Shown here piece after piece: positions 17,233-25,014 of a stretch of 64,000 bases of DNA. The notes under the pieces are model-generated. The model had not been told where the DNA came from and did no database searches. It saw only the letters and a list, made by a program, of their open reading frames with translations. A program made the translations under genes and the position numbers. Source of the stretch: Variovorax paradoxus (lineage in GTDB: Bacteria > Pseudomonadota > Gammaproteobacteria > Burkholderiales > Burkholderiaceae_C); NCBI GenBank assembly GCA_016806145.1, contig CP063167.1, positions 124,001-188,000 of the forward strand, written 5' to 3'. Position 1 is the first letter of the stretch; each line of letters begins with the position of its first letter.

Positions 17233-18852
17233 TCAGGGCTGGAAGTACAGATCCGCGAAGCTCCCCCGAATGTGCTCGCCCGTCGGCCCGTAGTCACGCA
17301 CCTTCTTTGCCAGCACCGTGATCGCCGGATTCGCACCCAGCTCGATCGAAGGCACGTCGCGGTGCACGATCTGCTGGAAGTCGACGAACAGCTGGCGCCG
17401 CTTGGTCTCGTCCACTTCCACCGCCGCCGCTTCCAGCAGCCGGTCGACCTCGGGATTGACGTAGTGCGCCGCATTCGAGAACGGCAGCCCGACCTTGAAG
17501 TTCTTCGACCAGAACACGCGCTGCACGCCCACCGTGGGATCGAACAGGTTGGTGAGGCTCTCGAGCGTGATGTCGAAGGCGCGCTCGGTGTAGGCCTTGG
17601 TCACGTAGGTCGCGAAGTCGTAGCTCTCGACCGCGGCGTCGATGCCGATGCGACCCAGCGACTGGCGCACGAAATCGGCCGCGCGCCGTTCCTGGAACGG
17701 GTTGTAGAGCACGCGCAGCTTGAGCCGCGTGCCGCCCGCGCCGCGCTTGAAGCCGGCCGCGTCGAGCGCCGCCTCGGCCGCCTTCGGGTCGTAGGGATAG
17801 GGCTGGATGCTCGCATCGTGGTAGCGCGAGATCCCCTTGCCGATCGGCGAGGCCGAGGGCGTGCCCAGGCCGTACCAGACCGTCTTGGCGAAGGCATTCA
17901 CGTCGATCGCCTGCGCGATCGCGCGCCGCACCTCCACCTTCTGCAGCGCCGGCGTGTCGAGGTTGAAGTAGATCTGCTGGTGGCTGCCGAGGTACGGCGA
18001 GATGCGCGTGTCGATCTCCACGCCGGGCAGCTTGCGAAAGCGCTCCACATCCGACAGCGGGATGCCGCCGGTGCCGTTGGCCAGGTCGGCCGCGCCCGAC
18101 TCGAGCGCCGCGGCGCGCGCGGCGGCATCGAGCACGAAGCGCACCACCACCCGGTCGAGGTAGGGCTTGGGCTTGTCCCAGTAGTTCGGGTTGCGCTCGA
18201 GGATGATGTGGCTGCCCTGCACCCACTCCTTGAACACGAAGGGGCCGGTGCCGATCGGCTGGCTGTTGTACTTGCTCGCCGCGATGTCCGTGCCTTCGTA
18301 CAGGTGCTTGGGCACGATCGGCGATTCGGTCGCCGCCAGGGCCGTCAGCAGGAAGGGCGCGGGCTTGCTCAACACCACCACGGCCGTGTGGGGATCGGGC
18401 GTGCGCACTTCCACCACGTTGGCGAAGGTGCCGCGGCCGCGCGGATGCACCTGCTTGAGCGTGAGGATCGAGAAGGCCACGTCGGCCGACGTGAAGTCCT
18501 TGCCGTCGTGCCACTTCACGCCCTTGCGCAAGGTGAAGGTGTATTGCAGGCCGTCCGCGCTCAGCGACCAGGCCGTGGCCAGCAGCGGCTTGGGCTTGAG
18601 GTCGTAGTCGTAGGTCAAGAGGCCTTCGACGATCTTCGGGCCGATCTCGGCGTTGCCGCCGGCCGTGGTCGTCAGCGGCACGATGGAAGCCGGCACGGGA
18701 TTGACCAGCCAGTTCAGCGTGCCGCCCTGCCGGGGCTGGGCCCAGGCGGCGGGCGCGGCCAGCAGCGCGAGCGCCGAGAGCGCGGCGGCGCCGGCGGCCA
18801 GCACGCGGCGGCGCGGCGCGCCGATGTTCTTGTTGCGGGAGGGAGATGTCAT
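17233..18852 (-). CDS. Dpp-type periplasmic binding protein (paralogue 1 of 5)
   Basis: 539 residues, SBP_bac_5. The N terminus has a signal (PRRRVLAAGAAALSALALLA ending in AWAQ). It shares with four other proteins of the window the blocks GVKWHDGKDFTSADVAFSIL, HPRGRGTFANVVEVRTPDPH, ESPIVPKHLYEG and PIGTGPFVFKEW. No permease genes adjoin it. It is probably an alternative receptor for the orphan Dpp-type permease at 50765-54500 (inference). The start codon is preceded by a hexanucleotide tandem repeat and has no Shine-Dalgarno. Confidence 0.88.
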   Translation of the reverse strand: MTSPSRNKNIGAPRRRVLAAGAAALSALALLAAPAAWAQPRQGGTLNWLVNPVPASIVPLTTTAGGNAEIGPKIVEGLLTYDYDLKPKPLLATAWSLSADGLQYTFTLRKGVKWHDGKDFTSADVAFSILTLKQVHPRGRGTFANVVEVRTPDPHTAVVVLSKPAPFLLTALAATESPIVPKHLYEGTDIAASKYNSQPIGTGPFVFKEWVQGSHIILERNPNYWDKPKPYLDRVVVRFVLDAAARAAALESGAADLANGTGGIPLSDVERFRKLPGVEIDTRISPYLGSHQQIYFNLDTPALQKVEVRRAIAQAIDVNAFAKTVWYGLGTPSASPIGKGISRYHDASIQPYPYDPKAAEAALDAAGFKRGAGGTRLKLRVLYNPFQERRAADFVRQSLGRIGIDAAVESYDFATYVTKAYTERAFDITLESLTNLFDPTVGVQRVFWSKNFKVGLPFSNAAHYVNPEVDRLLEAAAVEVDETKRRQLFVDFQQIVHRDVPSIELGANPAITVLAKKVRDYGPTGEHIRGSFADLYFQP

Positions 18853-18856
18853 GTTC

Positions 18857-18892
18857 GGGTGCGGGTGCGGGTGCGTGTGCGTGTGCGTGTGC
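18857..18892. repeat. Hexanucleotide tandem repeat in front of a binding-protein gene
   Basis: Three GGGTGC and three GTGTGC units stand in a row, ending 4 nt upstream of the ATG of the minus-strand binding protein (18852). On the coding strand it reads GCACAC x3 then GCACCC x3. It occupies the place of the ribosome-binding site. Confidence 0.85.
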
Positions 18893-18910
18893 GTCGCCGG
18901 TGAAGTTCGC

Positions 18911-19717
18911 TCAGAACGCCGGAATGACCGCGCCCTTGTACTTGTCCTGGATGAACTTGCGCACCTCGGGCGTGTGCAGCGTTTTCACCAGCTTGGCAAT
19001 GGCCGGCGACTGCAGGTTGTCCTTGCGCGCCGCGATGAAGTTCGCGTAGGGCGAGTTGCGGCCGTCCTCGATGAACAGCGCGTCACGGCCCGGATCGAGC
19101 TTGGCCTCGAGCGCGTAGTTGGTGTTGATCAGCGCGAGGTCCACGTCGGGCAGCGCGCGCGGCAGCTGCGCCGATTCGATCTCGCGGATCACCAGCTTCT
19201 TCGGATTCGAGACGATGTCGCGCGCCGTCGACTTGATGTTGCTGGGGTCCTTGAGCTTGAGCAGGCCCTGCTTGGCCAGCAGCGCCAGCGCGCGGCCCGA
19301 GTTCGACGGATCGTTGGGGATCGCCACCACCGCGCCCTCGCGCAGGTCGGCCGCCTTCTTGATCTTCTGCGAATAGGCGCCGAAGGGCTCGATGTGCACG
19401 TCGCTGTTCGGCACCTCGACGATGTCGGTCTTGCGGTCCTTGTTGAAGGACTCGAGGTAGGGCCGGTTCTGGAAGAAGTTCGCGTCGAGCTGCTTGTCGC
19501 CGACCGCGAGGTTGGGCTGCACGTAATCGCTGAACACCTTGACCTCGAGGTCCACGCCCTGCGCCTTGAGCTGCGGGCGGATGAACTCGAGGATCTCGGC
19601 ATGCGGCACCGGCGAGGCCGCCACGCGCAGCGTCTCCTGCGCCTGCGCGGACATCGCGCCCAGACCGGCCACCGACAGCACCATCACCGAGAAGGCGCGC
19701 TGAAACGAAAACGTCAT
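18911..19717 (-). CDS. MetQ/NlpA-family methionine-type binding protein
   Basis: 268 residues. The mature part shows the NlpA/MetQ signature: RVAASPVPHAEILEFIRPQL, then DYVQPNLAVGDKQLDANFFQ and later LINTNYALEA. The signal peptide ends in MSAQAQ without a lipobox cysteine, so it should be a soluble periplasmic protein and not a lipoprotein as in E. coli MetQ. No metN or metI gene is nearby, making it an orphan receptor for methionine or a related sulfur compound. It has a promoter of the shared style and a hairpin between that promoter and its start. Confidence 0.9.
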   Translation of the reverse strand: MTFSFQRAFSVMVLSVAGLGAMSAQAQETLRVAASPVPHAEILEFIRPQLKAQGVDLEVKVFSDYVQPNLAVGDKQLDANFFQNRPYLESFNKDRKTDIVEVPNSDVHIEPFGAYSQKIKKAADLREGAVVAIPNDPSNSGRALALLAKQGLLKLKDPSNIKSTARDIVSNPKKLVIREIESAQLPRALPDVDLALINTNYALEAKLDPGRDALFIEDGRNSPYANFIAARKDNLQSPAIAKLVKTLHTPEVRKFIQDKYKGAVIPAF

Positions 19718-19745
19718 GGTTGGAATTCCCTCATCGTCAGAAATG

Positions 19746-19786
19746 AAAAACGCCGGATCGCCCTGTCCTCGCAGGAACGTCCGGCG
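19746..19786 (-). terminator. Terminator-like hairpin upstream of the MetQ-type gene
   Basis: On the minus strand CGCCGGA pairs with TCCGGCG, with an inner CCTG/CAGG stem, followed by TTTTTC. It can end the operon of the preceding SsuA-type gene. Because the inferred metQ transcription start lies next to its upstream edge, it would also form the 5' end of the metQ transcript. Confidence 0.55.
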
Positions 19787-19793
19787 CTGCGCA

Positions 19794-19847
19794 GGTTAGC
19801 GGCGCGATGCCGCCCTCCCAAGCGATGAATCGGCGCTTGCTTATGTG
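19794..19847 (-). promoter_or_regulatory. Putative promoter of the MetQ-type gene
   Basis: On the minus strand the -10-like CTAACC (in CCGCTAACC, as near 34981 and 26456) lies 32 nt after a 16-nt window that opens with the half-site CACAT. The second half-site is not recognisable, so assignment rests on spacing and the -10. Confidence 0.35.
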
Positions 19848-19886
19848 AATTGCGAGCAAGCCGCGGCGGCTTGCATCGCGGCGTGA

Positions 19887-20852
19887 CTAGCCGCGATCCG
19901 CGTCGTCCCAGACCGCCTCGCGCACCGCGACCGCCTTGGGCAGCACGCCGAGCTTGAACAGCCTGTCGGCCGTGCGCTGCTGCGAAGCGAGGATCGCGTT
20001 CGACAGCGGCACCACGTCGAAGCCCGCATTGGCGTTGACCTCGGTCACCACATCCAGCTGCATGCCGGTGGCGGCCGCGACCGACTTCGCGACCTCGGCG
20101 GGATTGGCCCTGGCCCAGCGGCCGGCCTCGGTCGAACCCTCGATCAGCGCCTTCACATGGGCGGGCCAGGCCTTGGCGAAGCCGGTGTTGGCGAGCAGGA
20201 ACGAGGCGCTGTCCTCGAGCACGTCGCCCTGCCAGGCGATCACGCGGGTCCTGTTGCGGCGGCGCGCGATGGTGAAGTACGGGTCCCAGATGGCCCAGGC
20301 ATCGATGTCGCCGCCATCGAAGGCGAAGGCCGCGTCGGCCGCGCCCAGGCCGATGCTGGTCACGGCCTTGATGTCCAGGCCCTGGCGCTCGAGCGCGGCC
20401 GCCACCAGGTTGTGCGAACTCGATCCCTTGGCATAGCCGATGCGGCGGCCCCGCAGGTCGGCGATGCTTCGGATCGGCGAATCCTCCTTCACGAGGATGC
20501 CTTCGGAGCGCGGCGTCGAAGGCTGCGCCGCCACATAGGCCACGCGCCCGCCCGAGGCCTGCAGGAAGATGCAGCCCACGTTGCCAGCATTGCCGAAGGC
20601 GACGTCGCCGGTGTCCATGGCCTGCAGCAGGTTGAGACCCGAGGTGAACTCGGCCCATTCGATGCGGATGCCCAGCGGCTCGAAGCGCTTCTCGAACACC
20701 TTGAGCTGCCGCGCCACCAGCGGAATGCCGGTCTTCTGGTAGCCCAGCGTCAGGGTCGATCCCTTGAGGCCGGTGGCGGCGCTCCAGGCGGAAGGGGCGG
20801 CGGCCAGCGAGGCGGCGCCCGCTGCGAGGGTGAATTGGCGGCGGGTCAGCAT
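19887..20852 (-). CDS. SsuA-type aliphatic sulfonate-binding protein
   Basis: 321 residues. A twin-arginine-type signal (MLTRRQFTLAAGAASLAAAP) is followed by LTLGYQKTGIPLVARQLKVF, the SsuA opening, and by FGNAGNVGCIFLQASGGRVA. The segment GSSSHNLVAAALERQGL fits the sulfonate-anion pocket of the family. It would bind an alkane- or arylsulfonate or sulfate ester in the periplasm. SsuB and SsuC are absent from the window. It lies 33 nt downstream of an SfnB-type gene in the sfnG operon, so sulfur starvation is the expected trigger. Confidence 0.88.
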   Translation of the reverse strand: MLTRRQFTLAAGAASLAAAPSAWSAATGLKGSTLTLGYQKTGIPLVARQLKVFEKRFEPLGIRIEWAEFTSGLNLLQAMDTGDVAFGNAGNVGCIFLQASGGRVAYVAAQPSTPRSEGILVKEDSPIRSIADLRGRRIGYAKGSSSHNLVAAALERQGLDIKAVTSIGLGAADAAFAFDGGDIDAWAIWDPYFTIARRRNRTRVIAWQGDVLEDSASFLLANTGFAKAWPAHVKALIEGSTEAGRWARANPAEVAKSVAAATGMQLDVVTEVNANAGFDVVPLSNAILASQQRTADRLFKLGVLPKAVAVREAVWDDADRG

Positions 20853-20885
20853 GGCGTGGGTCGATTCAGCGAAAGGGGGCCAGGG

Positions 20886-22124
20886 TCACAGCGCACCCGC
20901 GCTCTCGGGCAGGATGCCGTTGAGCAGGTGATCGCCGACCACGGTGAACTTGTGGCGCACCGGGTCGTGCAGCGTGTGCACGCGCGCGTTGCGCCAGTGG
21001 CGGTCGAAGGCATGCGGCGCCTGCGCCGCGCGCGTGCCGCAGAGTTCGAACAGCTTGCTCGAGGCATGCAGCGCGATCTCCGAGGTCAGCACCTTGGCCT
21101 CGGCCACCGCGAGCGAGGCCGCGGCGCGGCGTTCGCGGTCGGGCCGGGCGATGGCCTCGTCGAGCGCGAGGCCCGCGCGCTGCGTCATCGCCTCGGCCGC
21201 ATGCAGGCGGATCTGAATCTCGCCGACCTGCGCGATCACCAGCGCATCGACGATCGCGCGCGGCGCGCCGGCCGGCTGCGCGATCGATGCATGCTCGCGC
21301 AAAAAGCGCACCGTGTCGTCGAGCGCGGCCTGAGCGATGCCGAGATCGATGCCCACGTGGCTGATCTGCGAGACCGCGCCCATCGGCTGTTCGCTGTAGG
21401 CGCGGTGGATCGGCAGCACGCAGAGATCGGGCAGCAGCACGTCGTCGAGGTGCACGCGGCCGCTCGCGGTGGTGCGCTGGCCGAAGCTCTGCCAGTCGTC
21501 CTCGATGCTCAGGCCCGGCGTGCCCGCCGGAATGATCGCCACCGTCTTCTCGCCGGCCGCGTTCAGGCCGATGGCCGACACATAGTGCGCGAACAGCGCG
21601 CCGGTGGCGTAGATCTTCTCGCCGCGCAGCAGCCAGCCTCGCGGCGTGCGCTCGATCCGCAACGGCTGCACGGCGCCATCGCGCGGCGCATCGACGTTGG
21701 CATTGCCGAAGCGGCAGCCGCGCAGGATCTCGCCGAGGAAGAAGGTCTTCTGCGCCTCGCTGCCGATGGTCGAGAGCCAGAACACGGCGCTGTTGTGGTT
21801 CTGCTGGACCTGGCCGATCGAGGCATCGGCCGCCGACAGGATCGCGAACACCCGCGCCACGGTGGCGTACGACACGGCCGCTCCACCATGCGCGCGCGGC
21901 AGGTTCATGGCCCACAGGCCGGCGCCCGAGACCTGGTCGAGCTCGCGCTCGGGCAACAGGCGTTGGCTGTCGCGTGCGGCCGCGCCTTCGGCCAGTGATT
22001 TGGCCACGCGCCGCGCGGCTTCGAGCACCTCGGCGTCGGAGCGCAGCCGCTGCGCCGGCTCGACGCGGCGCGCGGTCCGCGGCAATTCCGCCTGGGCCTC
22101 GATCGATGCGGCCAGCGCGCTCAT
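20886..22124 (-). CDS. SfnB/DszC-type flavoprotein (copy 2)
   Basis: 412 residues, acyl-CoA-dehydrogenase fold. Visible family blocks: GAGLWAMNLPRAHGGAAVSY, QNHNSAVFWLSTIGSEAQKT, KIYATGALFAHYVSAIGLNA, DDWQSFGQRTTASGRV and the ending FDRHWRNARVHTLHDPVRHK. It is close in layout to the copy at 9694-10902. Its ATG overlaps the TGA of the aldo/keto reductase gene. In Pseudomonas, SfnB is induced with sulfone monooxygenase SfnG during sulfur starvation; here both are in the same operon, which supports a common role in C-S or S oxidation. Confidence 0.88.
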   Translation of the reverse strand: MSALAASIEAQAELPRTARRVEPAQRLRSDAEVLEAARRVAKSLAEGAAARDSQRLLPERELDQVSGAGLWAMNLPRAHGGAAVSYATVARVFAILSAADASIGQVQQNHNSAVFWLSTIGSEAQKTFFLGEILRGCRFGNANVDAPRDGAVQPLRIERTPRGWLLRGEKIYATGALFAHYVSAIGLNAAGEKTVAIIPAGTPGLSIEDDWQSFGQRTTASGRVHLDDVLLPDLCVLPIHRAYSEQPMGAVSQISHVGIDLGIAQAALDDTVRFLREHASIAQPAGAPRAIVDALVIAQVGEIQIRLHAAEAMTQRAGLALDEAIARPDRERRAAASLAVAEAKVLTSEIALHASSKLFELCGTRAAQAPHAFDRHWRNARVHTLHDPVRHKFTVVGDHLLNGILPESAGAL

Positions 22125-23155
22125 GGCGCCGCGCGATGCCGCGGCTTGCGGCCGAAGAACGGGTGGCTGGGATCGTTGAAGCCCGGGCGCGACGAATGGC
22201 CGGTGGTCACGAGGCCATCGACCAGCGCCTCGTCCGCGTCGGTGAAGCGGTACTGCAGCGCGGGCACGTAGTCCTCCCACTGCTCGAGCGTGCGCGGCCC
22301 GGCGATGGCCGAGGTCACGAGCCGGTTGTTGAGCACCCAGGCCAGCGCGAACTGGCCCGGCGTGATGCCGCGCCCCTCCACGTGTTCCTTCACGCGCTGC
22401 GCGATCTCCAGCGATTCGGGGCGCCATTCGGTCTGCAGGATGCGCTTGTCGTCGCGGCCGGCGCGCGTGCCGGGCGGCGGCGCCTCGCCGGGCCGGTACT
22501 TGGCCGTGAGCACGCCGCGCGCGAGCGGGCTGTACGACACCACGCCCAGGCCGTAGTACTCGGCCGCGGGCAGGTGTTCGGCCTCGATCTGGCGGTTCGC
22601 GAGGTTGTAGAGCGGCTGCGTCGCCACCGGCCGGTCTACATTGAGCGCATCGGCGGTACGCGCGAACTCGGCGATCTTCCAGGCGCTGTGGTTCGACAGG
22701 CCCCAGCTGCGCAGCTTGCCCGCGCGAATCAGGTCGCCGAGCGCACGCACGGTTTCTTCCACCGGCGTCTGGCGGTCCTCGCGGTGCAGGTACAGCAGAT
22801 CGATGTGGTCGGTGCCCAGGCGCTTCAGGCTGGCCTCGACCGAGCGCACGATGCCGTGGCGGCCGGTGCTGCGGTTGTTCGGTCCTTCGATGTCGGGATC
22901 TGCATTGGCGAACTTGGTCGCCAGCACCCAGTGCTGCCGGTGCGGCGCGACCAGCTCGCCGACCACCGTCTCCGACTGGCCCTGGTTGTAGGCATTGGCG
23001 GTGTCGATGAAGTTCACGCCCTGCTCGCGCGCGCGGTCGGCGATGCGTTGCGAGGTCGCGCGGTCGGTCTGGCCGCCGAACATCATGGTGCCGAGGGTCA
23101 GCGGCGAGACGAGGATGCCGCTGCGGCCGAGCGGCCGGTAGTCGATGGTGCTCAT
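22121..23155 (-). CDS. Aldo/keto reductase
   Basis: 344 residues. The catalytic tetrad is complete: D51 and Y56 in FIDTANAYNQG, K81 in LATKFANAD and H124 in LLYLHREDR. The TIM-barrel C terminus includes SYSPLARGVLTAKYRPG and the NADPH-site loop SAIAGPRTLEQWEDY. Such enzymes reduce aldehydes or ketones with NADPH. In this operon it could remove the aldehyde left after an oxygenase splits a C-S bond (inference). The leader on the minus strand is almost purely pyrimidine and lacks a Shine-Dalgarno. Confidence 0.9.
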   Translation of the reverse strand: MSTIDYRPLGRSGILVSPLTLGTMMFGGQTDRATSQRIADRAREQGVNFIDTANAYNQGQSETVVGELVAPHRQHWVLATKFANADPDIEGPNNRSTGRHGIVRSVEASLKRLGTDHIDLLYLHREDRQTPVEETVRALGDLIRAGKLRSWGLSNHSAWKIAEFARTADALNVDRPVATQPLYNLANRQIEAEHLPAAEYYGLGVVSYSPLARGVLTAKYRPGEAPPPGTRAGRDDKRILQTEWRPESLEIAQRVKEHVEGRGITPGQFALAWVLNNRLVTSAIAGPRTLEQWEDYVPALQYRFTDADEALVDGLVTTGHSSRPGFNDPSHPFFGRKPRHRAAP

Positions 23156-23207
23156 GGGAGAAGGAAGAAGAGAGGTGGGAAGAGACGGCGCGCGTGACGC
23201 GCCGGAA

Positions 23208-24392
23208 TCAGAAGCGCAGCCCGGCCTGCTTCATCAGCGGCAGGATGCGGTCGCCGAAGAATTCGAGATCGGGCTTGAAGTCGTAGAAGCTCAATTGCAG
23301 GCCGTCGACACCCGCGCGCTTGAGCTGCACGAACTGCTCGACCACCTGCTCGGGCGTGCCGATCACTTCGATGTTGCCGCCGATGGCGCGCCGCTTGGCG
23401 GCGTCGTTGCCGACCCGTCCGCGCCAGGCATGGGCGTCGCTGTCGAAGCGGTTGAAACTGGCCTGCGGATCGACGTCGGCATGCGCCACGATCGCATCGT
23501 GGTAAGCCCAGGTCTCCTTCTCGGTCGCGCGGCTGATGACCATGGGATTGAGCAGCGTGCGCACCTCGCGGCCCACGTTGCGCGCGGCCTGCTTCACGCG
23601 CGCCGTGTGCGCCGGCAGCGCCTCGATCGCGCTCGGAAAGCTCGAACCGGCCGGGCTCGTGATGAAGACGATGTCGGAATAGCGCGCCGCGAACTCGATG
23701 CCGGCGTCGGAGCCGGTCGCGTTCACCAGCACGGGCCGTCCGAAGCGCGGCTTGGGCGACACGAAGGCACCGTCGAGCTTCCACGGTGACTCGCCCTTGA
23801 ACGACCAGTTCTCGGTGTCGGCCCACAGCCGCTGCACCGCCTCGAGGAACTCGGCCGCGAGCTCGTAGCGCCGGTCGTGCTCGATGCGCTGCGAGCCGAA
23901 CATCTCGTGCTCGACCGCGCGATGCCCGGTCACCACGTTGATGCCCCAGCGCCCGCCCGAGATGTGGTCGAGCGTGGCCGCGTACTTGGCCAGGTGCAAC
24001 GGATGCAGCGGCCCGTAGAGCACGTGGATGGTCGAGATCAGCAGGATGCGCTGCGTCACCGCGGTGAGCGCGGCCGTCGTCATGAAGGAATCGAGCGCGT
24101 TGCCGTTGAAGACCCCGCCGTAGCCGCCCTTGGGCAGCCATTGCGAGAGCGCGAACACCAGGTCGAAACCGAGCCGTTCGGCCTGCAGCACCAGGTCGCG
24201 GTTGTAGTCGAAGCGCCAGTCGGTGGTGCGCGGCAAGGTCGACGCGCTCCAGCCGCCGGCCTGGATCGGCAGGAACAGGCCCAGCAGCACCGGCTGCTCG
24301 AAGGCGCGGGAGATCGGGCTGGCGGCGAATTCGGTCGGTGCGACGAAGCGCTCCCATCCGGCGATGGCACCGGGTCGGTGTGACAGGGACAT
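23208..24392 (-). CDS. sfnG: FMNH2-dependent dimethyl sulfone monooxygenase, SfnG-type
   Basis: 394 residues, luciferase-like barrel. It matches the SfnG pattern closely: LGLFLPIQAGGWSASTLPRT, DLVFALSQWLPKGGYGGVFN, STIHVLYGPLHPLHLAKYAA, TLDHISGGRWGINVVTGHRA and FVSPKPRFGRPVLVNATGSD. SfnG uses reduced FMN to turn dimethyl sulfone into methanesulfinate. The closely related SsuD alkanesulfonate monooxygenase is the alternative, but the GLFLPIQ-GGWS and WLPKGGYGG blocks favour SfnG. It is the first gene of the minus operon, under the dyad at 24458. The start at 24392 gives the usual length. Confidence 0.85.
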   Translation of the reverse strand: MSLSHRPGAIAGWERFVAPTEFAASPISRAFEQPVLLGLFLPIQAGGWSASTLPRTTDWRFDYNRDLVLQAERLGFDLVFALSQWLPKGGYGGVFNGNALDSFMTTAALTAVTQRILLISTIHVLYGPLHPLHLAKYAATLDHISGGRWGINVVTGHRAVEHEMFGSQRIEHDRRYELAAEFLEAVQRLWADTENWSFKGESPWKLDGAFVSPKPRFGRPVLVNATGSDAGIEFAARYSDIVFITSPAGSSFPSAIEALPAHTARVKQAARNVGREVRTLLNPMVISRATEKETWAYHDAIVAHADVDPQASFNRFDSDAHAWRGRVGNDAAKRRAIGGNIEVIGTPEQVVEQFVQLKRAGVDGLQLSFYDFKPDLEFFGDRILPLMKQAGLRF

Positions 24393-24418
24393 TGGAGGAT
24401 TGCTTTCTGCTGGCGCGG

Positions 24419-24473
24419 ATTCTGGCCAGCAGGGGCGGGAATGGCACGCCCGTAATTCGCATATCGACATGCG
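24419..24473 (-). promoter_or_regulatory. Putative CysB-type operator and promoter of the sfnG operon
   Basis: The dyad CGCATATCGACATGCG (24458-24473) fits CGCAT-N6-ATGCG perfectly and differs by one base from the site at 7228. Read on the minus strand, CAGAAT follows 33 nt later as -10. Confidence 0.55.
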
Positions 24474-24589
24474 GGGAGGCGCAATGGCGAAGGTGACGAC
24501 GTTGGAGGACCACGAGAAAGCGTAGGAGCGTGGGCACGGAACTCCGCTAACCTCCTTCGGCTCGACTTTTCCCGGAGGTACATCCGCAC

Positions 24590-25000
24590 ATGTCAGCCAC
24601 CCCCACCCCACCGCCCTACTACCACGGCACCAAGGCCGACCTGAGCATCGGCGACCTGATCGAGGCCGGCTACAGCTCCAACTATGGCCAGCGCAGGAAG
24701 GCCGTGTATGTCTACCTGAGCGCCACGCTCGAGGCCGCGACCTGGGGCGCCGAGCTGGCCGTCGGCGAGGGCCGCGGCCGGATCTACGTGGTGGAACCGA
24801 CCGGGCCGATCGAGGACGACCCCAACCTGACCGACAAGAAATTCCCCGGCAACCCGACCAGGTCCTACCGCACGCGGCAGCCGCTGCGGATCACGGGCGA
24901 GGTGACGGATTGGCAGGGCCATGCGCCCGAGCAGCTGCAGGCCATGCGCGAGCGCCTGGAGGAGCTCAGGCGCGCGGGCGTCGAGGCGATCGAGGACTGA
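24590..25000 (+). CDS. arr: Rifamycin ADP-ribosyltransferase, Arr-type
   Basis: 136 residues, the usual Arr size. YYHGTKADLSIGDLIEAGYS, the AATWGAELAVGEGRGRIYVV block and EDDPNLTDKKFPGNPTRSYR are diagnostic. The family's essential residues H19, Y49 and D84 (Arr-ms numbering) correspond to H12, Y42 and D77 here with identical spacing (30 and 35). The enzyme moves ADP-ribose from NAD to a rifamycin hydroxyl and inactivates the drug. CGGAGGT lies 10 nt before the ATG. It stands alone between the sfnG operon and an SfnB-type gene, and has CCGCTAACC as a possible -10. Its placement among sulfur genes looks incidental. Confidence 0.93.
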   Translation: MSATPTPPPYYHGTKADLSIGDLIEAGYSSNYGQRRKAVYVYLSATLEAATWGAELAVGEGRGRIYVVEPTGPIEDDPNLTDKKFPGNPTRSYRTRQPLRITGEVTDWQGHAPEQLQAMRERLEELRRAGVEAIED

Positions 25001-25014
25001 ACGCCCACACCTTG

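Noticed and set aside
24481..24580. CysB-type site for arr
   Set aside because: A CCGCTAACC -10-like element exists at 24544, but no CGCAT or ATGCG arm lies 30-34 nt before it; the dyad at 24458 fits the sfnG operon.
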